In this document: positions 56,996-64,000 of the stretch, one piece after another
How positions within the stretch are numbered: position 1 is the stretch's first letter
How the letters are laid out: every line of letters begins with the position of its first letter
Assembly (NCBI RefSeq): GCF_000504245.1
Contig: NZ_KI632509.1
Coordinates: 1,611,723-1,675,722 of the forward strand
DNA length: 64,000 nt
Reading direction: 5' to 3'
Source of the DNA: Haloechinothrix halophila YIM 93223
GTDB lineage: Bacteria > Actinomycetota > Actinomycetes > Mycobacteriales > Pseudonocardiaceae
Made by a program: the position numbers and the translations under genes
Notes under the pieces: generated by a model
What the model saw: the letters and a program-made list of their open reading frames with translations, nothing else
Databases searched by the model: none
Told to the model about the DNA's origin: nothing

Positions 56996-58351
56996 ATGCG
57001 TGCTCGACTCGCCGCACTCGCGGCCTTACTGCTCACCGGCACCGCGGTGCCCGCTGCCTCGGCAGCTACCTCGGCGGACGGCACCGCGGCAGCCGAACCC
57101 GATACCGAGCCGCCACGCGTGCTGGTGTGGGGCGGCACCTACGGGTTCCGCCACCCAAGCATCACCACTGGCGAGCGGACGATGCTGGAACTCGCGCAGG
57201 CGACGGGTGAGTTCTCGGTGACCGTGACCGAGAACCCAGCCGACCTGTCCATGGCCACGTTGCGCGACTACGACGCGCTCATGTGGATCAGCACGACGGG
57301 CAAGGCGCCGATCACCGAGCAGCAGCGCGACGAGGTCATGCGATGGTCAGCGTGCGGCGGCGGCAACCTGGGTATCCACGCGGTGCTGGACAGCGAGTAC
57401 GGCTGGCCCGAGCACGCCCAGCTCTTCGGCGCGCAGTTCGATTCCCATCCGCACGGTGCGGGCGCACCACCGGCGCGGGTGGTCGTCGAGCAGCCATCGG
57501 ATCCGACGGTCGCTGGCTGGTCGGACGCCGACTCGTTCCCGATGCGGGACGAGTACTACCGGTGGCGCGGCGCGCGCGGCGTCCCCGGTATCTCGCTGCC
57601 GCGCGATCTCCCCGGCACCGAGGTGCTGCTCTCTCTCGACGAGACGTCAGTGGCCGACGGCGTGCAGGAGGGCGACCAGCCCTACGAAGATAACCAACCC
57701 ATCGCCTGGAAACGGACCTACGGCGATGGACGGGTGTTCTACAACAACATGGGACACAACGAGAGCACCTGGTCAGTGCCCGCCTTCCAGCTCTCCCTCG
57801 TCAACGCCATCGAGTGGTTGGCCGGTGTCCGCCCCGACCCTGAGTGTCTCGACGCGGACGCGCCACTGCCCGACGGGCCGCAGCCGCCCGCCGCGGAACC
57901 ACGGCAGATCGGCAAGCCGTGTCCGATACCGGCGATGCGAGAGACCAACGCGACCGAGGACTTCCGGGCCGTGCACACCACGGACACGCAAGCCTTGAAC
58001 GGCGGCATCCCCGGCAACTTCGCCTGGGGCGCGCAGACATGGGTCGTCGACCTGAGCCCCAGCCGGGCACGAACCGCAGACGTCACCATCGACCTCGACT
58101 GGTCGCTGCCCACCGACGACTACGACCTCAGCGTGACAACCGGGTGGGGCTACTACGGCTCCGACAATCCCGTGGGCACGGCGCGGGAACAGGTCGTCAT
58201 CGACGATGTGCCGCACTGCGCCATCCTGCAGGTGGCCGGGGACAACATGTTCGCACCCTCGATGTCCGGAACGACGGCGACCATCGACGTCGCGCCCGAT
58301 CCCGCTCGGCCGCCCGCACCGGGCACCGGCCCCAGGGCCCGGCGAGAGTAG
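56996..58351 (+). CDS. Secreted ThuA domain protein
   Basis: A 451-residue exported protein with signal peptide ending near ASAATS (residue 22). The ThuA (trehalose utilisation, GATase-like) domain covers about residues 37-275: VLVWGGTYGFRHPSI, LMWISTTGKAP, GNLGIHAVLDSEY, GRVFYNNMGHNESTW. A C-terminal domain of about 150 residues follows (GGIPGNFAWGAQTWVVDLS, then TIDLDWSLPTDDYDL). ThuA proteins act on trehalose-like sugars; the exported form often pairs with sugar-dehydrogenase-like propellers, as here. GGAG lies nine bases before the ATG. Co-transcription with the upstream gene is likely. Confidence 0.88.
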   Translation: MRARLAALAALLLTGTAVPAASAATSADGTAAAEPDTEPPRVLVWGGTYGFRHPSITTGERTMLELAQATGEFSVTVTENPADLSMATLRDYDALMWISTTGKAPITEQQRDEVMRWSACGGGNLGIHAVLDSEYGWPEHAQLFGAQFDSHPHGAGAPPARVVVEQPSDPTVAGWSDADSFPMRDEYYRWRGARGVPGISLPRDLPGTEVLLSLDETSVADGVQEGDQPYEDNQPIAWKRTYGDGRVFYNNMGHNESTWSVPAFQLSLVNAIEWLAGVRPDPECLDADAPLPDGPQPPAAEPRQIGKPCPIPAMRETNATEDFRAVHTTDTQALNGGIPGNFAWGAQTWVVDLSPSRARTADVTIDLDWSLPTDDYDLSVTTGWGYYGSDNPVGTAREQVVIDDVPHCAILQVAGDNMFAPSMSGTTATIDVAPDPARPPAPGTGPRARRE

Positions 58352-58426
58352 TCCTCACGACGTGCGGCGGTATGAGCCCACCGGATCTCGTACGGCGTGG
58401 GATGATGCGGAAGCATGCGTCTACGA

Positions 58427-58525
58427 ATGAGGACTGCTGGCAGGTCCGAATCATCGGATCCTGGGACTGCTGGCAGGTCCGAATCATCGGGCATGAGGAC
58501 TGCTGGCAGGTCCGAATCATCGGAC
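58427..58525 (+). repeat. Three 33-base tandem repeats ending at the lutA start
   Basis: Units occupy 58427-58459, 58460-58492 and 58493-58525 and share an identical 27-base core (58431-58457, 58464-58490, 58497-58523). Each core has two dyads, CTGC-TG-GCAG and CCGA-ATCA-TCGG. The repeats abut ATG 58526 and are in frame with lutA. They may be operators or an N-terminal peptide repeat. Confidence 0.9.
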
Positions 58526-59260
58526 ATGAGGGTCGCGCTGCTGGTCACCTGCATCAACGACGCTATGTTCCCGGACACCGGCAAAGCGGTGGTGCGGCTG
58601 CTGTCCCGGCTGGGGGTGGACGTCGAATTCCCGAGTGGACAGACCTGCTGCGCCCAGCCGATGGTGAACACCGGTTACCTCGATGAGGCGATCCCGGTCG
58701 TGCGGTCGTTCGTAGACGCCTTCGCCGACTACGACGCGATCGTGGCGCCGTCCGGCTCCTGCGCCGGGTCGGTGCGACACCAGCACGGCATCGTCGCCCG
58801 GCGTAGCGGCGACGACGGCCTCGAGATGGCGGTGGCGGAGACGTCAGCGCGGGTGTACGAGCTGTCCGAGTTCCTGGTGGACGTGCTCGGCGTCACCGAC
58901 GTCGGTGCGTACTTCCCGCACGCGGTCACCTATCACCCGACCTGCCACTCGCTGCGGATGCTCGACGTCGGAGACCGGCCGCTGCGGCTGCTGCGGGCCG
59001 TGCGCGGGCTGCGGCTGACAGACCTGCCCGCCGCCGAGGAGTGCTGCGGGTTCGGCGGCACGTTCGCCGTCAAGAACGCCGACACCTCGGTGGCGATGGG
59101 TGCCGATAAGGTCCGCCATGTGCGCGAGACGGGTGCGGAGGTGCTCGTCGCGGGGGACAATTCCTGTCTGCTGCACATCGGCGGGATGCTGTCCCGGCAG
59201 CGGTCCGGTGTCCGGGTGCTGCATCTTGCCGAGGTGCTCGCCAGTACGGAGGAGCGATGA
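58526..59260 (+). CDS. lutA: Lactate utilisation protein A (LutA)
   Basis: A 244-residue protein of the GlcF/HdrD-type CCG family. Its two Cys-rich motifs are LPSGQTCCAQP-type (EFPSGQTCCAQPMVNTGY) and the C-terminal EECCGFGGTFAVKN. It is one of three subunits that oxidise L-lactate to pyruvate using iron-sulfur clusters. I start it at ATG 58526 (MRVALLVTC), the family's usual start. Upstream in-frame ATGs at 58415, 58427 and 58493 would add 37, 33 or 11 residues of repeats; none has a convincing ribosome site. It overlaps lutB by ATGA. Confidence 0.92.
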   Translation: MRVALLVTCINDAMFPDTGKAVVRLLSRLGVDVEFPSGQTCCAQPMVNTGYLDEAIPVVRSFVDAFADYDAIVAPSGSCAGSVRHQHGIVARRSGDDGLEMAVAETSARVYELSEFLVDVLGVTDVGAYFPHAVTYHPTCHSLRMLDVGDRPLRLLRAVRGLRLTDLPAAEECCGFGGTFAVKNADTSVAMGADKVRHVRETGAEVLVAGDNSCLLHIGGMLSRQRSGVRVLHLAEVLASTEER

Positions 59261-60738
59261 GCGCGACATTCGTTGGCATGCCTGCCTTTCCGGACGCGGC
59301 GAAGGCAGCGCTGGCCGACAGCCAGCTCAGGGGCAATCTCGCGCACGCCACCGGGACGATTCGCGGCAAGCGGGCGCAGATGGTCGGTGAGGTGGCCGAA
59401 TGGGAGGAACTGCGTCAGGCAGGCGCGGCCATCAAAGACAACGCCCTGCACAATCTGGACGAGCACCTGCTGCGGCTGGAGCGGTCGCTGACCGAGCGTG
59501 GCGCGACCGTGCATTGGGCGCGTGACGCCGCCGAGGCGTGCCGCATCGTCGCGGGCATCGCCCAGGACAACGGCATCGACGAACTTGTCAAGGTCAAGTC
59601 GATGGCGACCCAGGAGATTGGACTGAACGAATCCCTTGCCGAGCAGGGGATCGCGGCGTGGGAGACGGACCTGGCCGAGCTGATCGTGCAGCTTGGCGAC
59701 GATCTGCCCAGCCACATCCTCGTGCCAGCGATTCACTGCAACCGAGCGGAGATTCGCGAGATCTTCCTGCGGCGGATGGCAGCGGCGGGCCGGGCCGCGC
59801 CCGATGACCTGACCGACAACCCCGCCGACCTGGCCGGGGCGGCCCGGCTGCACCTGCGGGAGAAGTTCCTGTCCGCGCGGATGGCCGTTTCCGGTGCCAA
59901 CTTCGCCGTCGCCGACACCGGCACGCTGATGGTCGTCGAGTCCGAAGGCAATGGCCGGATGTGCCTGACGCTGCCCGAGATCCTGGTGTCTGTCGTCGGG
60001 ATCGAGAAGGTCGTGCCCAGCTGGGACGATCTGGACGTCTTCCTGCAGTTGCTGCCCCGGTCGAGCACGGGCGAGCGGATGAACCCGTACACCTCGACGT
60101 GGACCGGTGTCACGCCGGGCGACGGGCCACAGGAGATGCACGTCGTGCTGCTGGACAACGGCCGCACCCGCGCGCTGGCCGACGAGGTGGGGCGGCAGGC
60201 GCTGCGCTGTATCCGGTGCTCGGCATGTCTGAACGTGTGCCCGGTCTACGAGCGCACCGGAGGCCATGCGTACGGGTCGGTGTATCCGGGGCCGATCGGG
60301 GCGATTCTCAACCCGCTGCTGCGCGGAGTCGGCCACGACGAGCAGGTCGACTCGCTGCCGTACGCGTCCAGCCTGTGCGGTGCGTGTTTCGATGCGTGCC
60401 CGGTGCGCATCGACATCCCGGAGGTACTGGTGCACCTGCGGTCGAAGGTGGTCGACGCGCATCGCGGCCAGCCGAAGCCGGAAGCCGTGGCGATGAAGGC
60501 CGCGTCCTGGGCGCTGGCCGACGCACGCAGGTTGGGGCGGCTGGAGCGGGTCGCCGGGGCCGCTGGACGTCTACTGGCGCGGGTGCTGCGCCGCAGCGCG
60601 CCTGGTGGCAGACGAGTGCTGGGCTCACTGCCAGGCCCCGGATCTCGGTGGACCGGTGCTCGGGATCTGCCAGCACCACCGGCGGAATCGTTCCGGGGGT
60701 GGTGGCGGCGCACCCGCACGGAGCGGAGTGAGTCGTGA
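59257..60738 (+). CDS. lutB: Lactate utilisation iron-sulfur protein B (LutB)
   Basis: A 493-residue protein with an N-terminal LUD domain (about residues 20-300; KVKSMATQEIGLNESL and VAIHCNRAEIREIFL-type segments) and two 4Fe-4S motifs: CIRCSACLNVCPVY at about residue 313 and CGACFDACPV at about residue 372. The C-terminus is Arg-rich and variable. It transfers electrons within the LutABC complex. It overlaps both lutA and lutC by four bases, so the three are translated together. Confidence 0.94.
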   Translation: MSATFVGMPAFPDAAKAALADSQLRGNLAHATGTIRGKRAQMVGEVAEWEELRQAGAAIKDNALHNLDEHLLRLERSLTERGATVHWARDAAEACRIVAGIAQDNGIDELVKVKSMATQEIGLNESLAEQGIAAWETDLAELIVQLGDDLPSHILVPAIHCNRAEIREIFLRRMAAAGRAAPDDLTDNPADLAGAARLHLREKFLSARMAVSGANFAVADTGTLMVVESEGNGRMCLTLPEILVSVVGIEKVVPSWDDLDVFLQLLPRSSTGERMNPYTSTWTGVTPGDGPQEMHVVLLDNGRTRALADEVGRQALRCIRCSACLNVCPVYERTGGHAYGSVYPGPIGAILNPLLRGVGHDEQVDSLPYASSLCGACFDACPVRIDIPEVLVHLRSKVVDAHRGQPKPEAVAMKAASWALADARRLGRLERVAGAAGRLLARVLRRSAPGGRRVLGSLPGPGSRWTGARDLPAPPAESFRGWWRRTRTERSES

Positions 60739-61331
60739 GCAGCGCACGCGAGGAGATCCTGGCGTCGATCCGGTCCGCGCTGGCCGACGCGCCGCCCGAC
60801 GTCGATGTGTCGCGCGGCTATCGCGATGTTCCGGCGCCTGCTGACCTCGTCGAGCTGTTCGCCGAGCGAGTGGCCGACTACCGGGCCACCGTCACCCGGT
60901 GCGCGCACGCCGACGTCGCCGGTGCCATCCGAGCCGCACTCGGCGATGCTTGCCGCGTCGTCGTGCCCGGTGATCTGCCATATCCGATCGATGACGCGCT
61001 GGACGACGACCTGTCGGCGTCCGAACTGGACACCGTGGATGCCGTGGTCACGACGGCAGCGATCGGGATCGCGATCACCGGCACCATCGTGCTCGACCAC
61101 GGTCCCGGTCAGGGCCGCCGCGCGGTGAGCCTGGTGCCCGATCGCCACGTCTGCGTTATCCGGACCGACCAGATCGTCGCGGGCGTGCCGGACGCCATCG
61201 CCCGTCTCGATCCGGAGCGGCCGCAGACCTGGATCAGCGGTCCATCGGCGACCAGCGACATCGAGCTGAACCGGGTGGAAGGCGTCCACGGGCCAAGACA
61301 GCTCCACGTCGTGGTCGTCCACCCGGACTGA
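60735..61331 (+). CDS. lutC: Lactate utilisation protein C (LutC), LUD domain
   Basis: A 198-residue LUD-domain protein. SAREEILASIRSALADAP is the typical N-terminus, DAVVTTAAIGIAITGTIVLD and LVPDRHVCVIRTDQIVAGVPDAI the central motif, and ISGPSATSDIELNRVEGVHGPRQLHVVVV the C-terminal signature. It completes the lactate oxidation complex with LutA and LutB. GTG 60735 overlaps the lutB stop. No lactate permease lies next to the operon. No GntR-type LutR gene is in the window. Confidence 0.94.
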   Translation: MSSAREEILASIRSALADAPPDVDVSRGYRDVPAPADLVELFAERVADYRATVTRCAHADVAGAIRAALGDACRVVVPGDLPYPIDDALDDDLSASELDTVDAVVTTAAIGIAITGTIVLDHGPGQGRRAVSLVPDRHVCVIRTDQIVAGVPDAIARLDPERPQTWISGPSATSDIELNRVEGVHGPRQLHVVVVHPD

Positions 61332-61483
61332 CCGGCGCGCCCGCTGTCAGCGCGAATGTCGTGATGGCGACGGGTCGCCGAGCGCGTATGTCCTGATCCC
61401 ACATCAGGTGGATTGCCGTCTCTCGCCCGTGTCCGTCGGCGATATGGCCCCTAGGGCTCCGATGTCGCGCGCGGATTGGGAGA

Positions 61484-62764
61484 ATGATTGTCGTGAACGT
61501 TCGTGGTGCGGTCTTGGTCACTGGTACCGAAGTGCTCAGCGGTGCGACTCGCGATCGCAACGGGCCGTGGATCTCGCAGCGGCTTGGCGCGCTGGGGGTG
61601 GAGGTCGAGGGCATCCACCAGGTCGGCGATCGACCTGAGGACCTGCTGGCGACGCTGGAGTTCCTGCGCGGGCGCGGTATCGATCTGGTCGTCACTTCCG
61701 GCGGACTCGGGCCGACAGCCGACGACCTCACCGCCGAGGTCGTCGGCCGCTTCGCGGGCCGCCCACTGCGCCTCGACGAGAAGATGGAGCGCACGATCGA
61801 GGCGATCCTGGCCGAGTTCGCGCGCCGGTTCAACTTCGACCCCGAGTCGCTGCGTACGGCCAATCGCAAGCAGGCGATGGTGCCCGAAGGCGCGGTGCCG
61901 ATCGACCCGGTCGGCACCGCACCGGGCCTCGTCGTGCCCGCTGGCGATCAGGTCGTGATTGTGCTGCCCGGCCCCCCGCGCGAGCTGCAGGGAATGTGGG
62001 AGAACGCGATCGCGGCGGCACCCGCGCGCGAGATGCTGGCTCGGGCCGAGCCGTACCAGGTACTCGCGTTGCGCCTGTTCGCGGTGCCCGAGTCCGAGCT
62101 CGCGGCCAGCCTGCGCGAGATCGGCGCCAGCACCGATCTCTCCGCGCTGGAAATCACCACGTGCCTGCGCGGCGGCGAACTCGAGGTCGACGTGCGCTAC
62201 CGCGACGGCGCCGAAGACGCGGCCGCCGCGCTTCGCGCCGGATTGGTCGAGCGCCACGGGCCGTGTGTGTTCAGCGAGACCGGCCAGTCCGTGACCGACG
62301 TCGTCGTCGGTCTGCTCGACGGACGCACGATCGCGGTGGCTGAGTCGTGCACGTCGGGTCTGCTCGCCGCCCGGCTGACCGAACGCCCCGGCTCCTCGGC
62401 CTACTTCATGGGCGGTGTCGTCACCTACTCCAATGATGCCAAGGCCGAGCTGCTCGGGGTGCCCGCCGAGCTGATCGCGCGCACGGGCGCGGTGTCGACC
62501 GAGGTGGCCGAGGCGATGGCCGACGGCGCGATCGAGCGCTTCGGCGCCGACATCGGCGTCGGTATCACCGGCATCGCCGGCCCGGACGGCGGCACGCAGG
62601 ACAAGCCGGTCGGCTATGTCTGCATCAGCGCCGCGGTACGCGGCGAACGCCGGACACGCGACCCGGTGCTGCCCGGTGGCAGGGCCGACGTCCGCGAACG
62701 TTCGGTCACTGCCGCCCTGCACCTGGTGCGCAACCTCCTGCTCGGCGAGCAGCTCCCGCGCTGA
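61484..62764 (+). CDS. cinA: CinA family protein (nicotinamide-nucleotide amidohydrolase type)
   Basis: A 426-residue two-domain protein. The N-terminal MoaB/MogA-like domain has GTEVLSGATRDRNGPWISQRL and VVTSGGLGPTADDLT, with LPGPPRELQGMW further on. The C-terminal domain (from about residue 265) has VAESCTSGLLAARLTERPGSSAYFMGGVVTYSN and GITGIAGPDGGTQDKPVGYV, the NMN deamidase part. It recycles pyridine nucleotides and may hydrolyse ADP-ribose. GGGAG precedes ATG 61484; a start four codons later (GTG) is possible. The length is normal for CinA. Confidence 0.93.
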   Translation: MIVVNVRGAVLVTGTEVLSGATRDRNGPWISQRLGALGVEVEGIHQVGDRPEDLLATLEFLRGRGIDLVVTSGGLGPTADDLTAEVVGRFAGRPLRLDEKMERTIEAILAEFARRFNFDPESLRTANRKQAMVPEGAVPIDPVGTAPGLVVPAGDQVVIVLPGPPRELQGMWENAIAAAPAREMLARAEPYQVLALRLFAVPESELAASLREIGASTDLSALEITTCLRGGELEVDVRYRDGAEDAAAALRAGLVERHGPCVFSETGQSVTDVVVGLLDGRTIAVAESCTSGLLAARLTERPGSSAYFMGGVVTYSNDAKAELLGVPAELIARTGAVSTEVAEAMADGAIERFGADIGVGITGIAGPDGGTQDKPVGYVCISAAVRGERRTRDPVLPGGRADVRERSVTAALHLVRNLLLGEQLPR

Positions 62765-62812
62765 GCCGAAGCTCGAGGACAGGAGTTTGGCCAGCCCAGT
62801 ACGATCCTGGTC

Positions 62813-63277
62813 ATGATCGCGGATGGGTTCGTGCCAGTCGGCTTCGATCCGCCGACTTCATTCGTCACCGACCTGTTCCACCTCGCACCGCTGGGGCCGC
62901 AGCACAATTCGGCCGATCACGCCGCGTGGATGTCGAGCATCGAGCACATACGCTCCACTCCCGGTTATCCCGACGGCAACTGGCCACCACGCAACGGCAT
63001 GACGCTCGAGGAGAACCTCACCGACCTTCGCCGCCACGCCGACGACTTCACACGAGGGGCCGGTTTCACCTTCACAGTGCTCGACCCACGCGACAACGAC
63101 GTCATCGGTTGCGTCTACCTGTATCCCTCGGACTCCGATGAGTGGGACGTCACGGTGCAGTCCTGGGTGCGGGCAGACAGATCGGACCTCGACGCACCAC
63201 TCGCCGACGCCGTCGCACGCTGGCTTGCCACGGACTGGCCCTGGAGGCGTGTGGACCGCTGCGGTCGTCCGATGTAG
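62813..63277 (+). CDS. GNAT-like N-acetyltransferase family protein
   Basis: A 154-residue protein. Motifs are GFTFTVLDPRDNDVIGCVYLYPSDSDEWDVTVQSWVRADRSDLD, the usual mid-part of a small actinobacterial GNAT-like family, and AVARWLATDWPWRRVDRCGR at the end. The classical acetyl-CoA loop (Q/RxxGxG/A) is not evident, so activity is uncertain. The start at 62813 (MIADGFVPVGF) is the first good Met. It follows cinA by 48 bases and could be co-transcribed. It converges with xdhC 14 bases on. Confidence 0.75.
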   Translation: MIADGFVPVGFDPPTSFVTDLFHLAPLGPQHNSADHAAWMSSIEHIRSTPGYPDGNWPPRNGMTLEENLTDLRRHADDFTRGAGFTFTVLDPRDNDVIGCVYLYPSDSDEWDVTVQSWVRADRSDLDAPLADAVARWLATDWPWRRVDRCGRPM

Positions 63278-63291
63278 GACCGCCTTCGTGG

Positions 63292-64000
63292 TCAGGCTGG
63301 GTTGGCCGACAGTGTTACGGCGTCACCGTGAATCCGCCCTGAGGTTGCCGAGAGGCGGCGGCCGCTTCCGTTCCTTTTCATCGCGATGATCTCCGCGGCG
63401 ATTGACACCGCCGTCTCCTCGGGAGTGCGAGCGCCGAGGTCAAGGCCAATGGGCGAAGCCAACCTGGAAAGCTCGACGTCGCCTAGCCCGAGCTCGCGTA
63501 GCCGCGCGAGCCGGTCGTCGTGGGTGCGGCGGGAGCCCATCGCACCGATGAAGCCGGCATCGGTACGCAGTGCCAGTTCCAGCAGCGGAACGTCGAACTT
63601 CGGGTCGTGCGTGAGTACGCACAGGACGGTGCGACCGTCGATGAGTCCGTCGTCGATGGCCTCCGCGAGGAATCGGTGTGGCCAGGACACGACGACGTCA
63701 TCGGCCTCAGGAAAACGCTTGCGTGTAGCGAATACCGGCCTGGCGTCGCATACGGCGACGTGGTAGCCGAGGAACTTGCCGATGCGGGCGACGGTGGCGG
63801 CGAAGTCGATCGCCCCGAATACGAACATCCGCGCGGGTGGCGCGAAGGACTGCACGAACACCGCGATGTCGTCTCGCCTGCGTTCGCCACGTGGTCCGTA
63901 GTGCCGGATGGCGGTGACGCCCTGGTCGAGCATTCCCGCCATGTCGTCGGCGACGGCGGCATCCAGTGCCGGATCGCCGAGACCGCCGGCAACGCGATCG
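63292..64000 (-). CDS. xdhC: XdhC/CoxI family molybdenum enzyme accessory protein, partial
   Basis: The frame stays open to base 64000, so the N-terminus is outside. The visible 235 residues read DRVAGGLGDPALDA, GVTAIRHYGPRGERRRDDIAVFVQSF, then the Rossmann part MFVFGAIDFAATVARIGKFLGYHVAVCDARPVFAT, DDVVVSWPH and GFIGAMGSRRTHDDRL. XdhC-type proteins bind the molybdenum cofactor and insert the sulfurated form into xanthine-oxidase-type enzymes. The IorAB enzyme at 32.6-35.6 kb would be a client, though distant. A Met at 63942 could be mistaken for the start. Confidence 0.88.
   Translation of the reverse strand, partial: DRVAGGLGDPALDAAVADDMAGMLDQGVTAIRHYGPRGERRRDDIAVFVQSFAPPARMFVFGAIDFAATVARIGKFLGYHVAVCDARPVFATRKRFPEADDVVVSWPHRFLAEAIDDGLIDGRTVLCVLTHDPKFDVPLLELALRTDAGFIGAMGSRRTHDDRLARLRELGLGDVELSRLASPIGLDLGARTPEETAVSIAAEIIAMKRNGSGRRLSATSGRIHGDAVTLSANPA

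Noticed and set aside
58427-58525. CRISPR-like array before lutA
   Set aside because: There are only three units with six-base gaps that are nearly identical, no spacers of normal length, and no cas genes.
1-64000. rRNA, tRNA, insertion sequences, integrase or phage genes
   Set aside because: No tRNA cloverleaf, rRNA stretch, transposase or integrase was recognised by reading; a covariance-model scan would be needed to exclude small RNAs.

Overview
The window is high-GC DNA of actinobacterial type. GTG and TTG starts are common, genes overlap by four bases (ATGA/GTGA), transcripts look leaderless in places, and there are DUF222-HNH, GAF-ANTAR and PknB-like genes, class F sortase, SCP2-type thiolases and a KstR-like operator. 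A member of the Pseudonocardiales is the most likely source; this is inference, because no rRNA or tRNA gene is present. Both ends cut genes: a DUF6351 protein on the left and an XdhC-type Mo-enzyme accessory protein on the right.

Left third (1-31 kb). After a methyltransferase, a DUF222-HNH protein and a small membrane protein comes a tightly overlapping seven-gene minus-strand operon (10199 to 3449): SDR, two DUF35 proteins, three thiolase-fold proteins and an acyl-CoA ligase. It looks like a sterol or isoprenoid side-chain degradation module. An exact match to the KstR operator consensus lies just upstream. Divergent to it are an AurF-like diiron oxygenase and its ferredoxin-type reductase. 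Then follow a K+ channel, an LtrA protein, a propionyl-CoA synthetase, a pirin, a cobalamin riboswitch with an ABC uptake operon, a xylose operon (xylAB with a divergent ROK regulator), another CoA ligase, a broken AbiE-type toxin-antitoxin locus, and an SDR/secreted-propeller operon with a divergent TetR gene and twin operators.

Middle (31-47 kb). A DHFR-like reductase and a VOC protein precede a molybdenum hydroxylase pair (IorB-IorA). Next is a compact envelope module: DUF4331 protein, TPR protein, lipoprotein and ECF sigma factor on the plus strand. On the minus strand are a second sigma factor, acyl desaturase, cupredoxin lipoprotein, CHRD protein with a sorting signal, class F sortase and a four-helix membrane protein. 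Three GAF-ANTAR genes follow, one frameshifted. This convergent envelope/redox module with two sigma factors is the best candidate here for an uncharacterised system.

Right third (47-64 kb). This part holds a DNA alkylation repair protein, a decayed luciferase-like gene, a Ser/Thr kinase, a fragment of a polyamine-type permease, an ABC exporter with a divergent two-component system, a secreted sugar-dehydrogenase-like protein paired with a ThuA protein, a lutABC lactate operon preceded by three 33-bp in-frame repeats, cinA, an acetyltransferase-like gene and the xdhC fragment.
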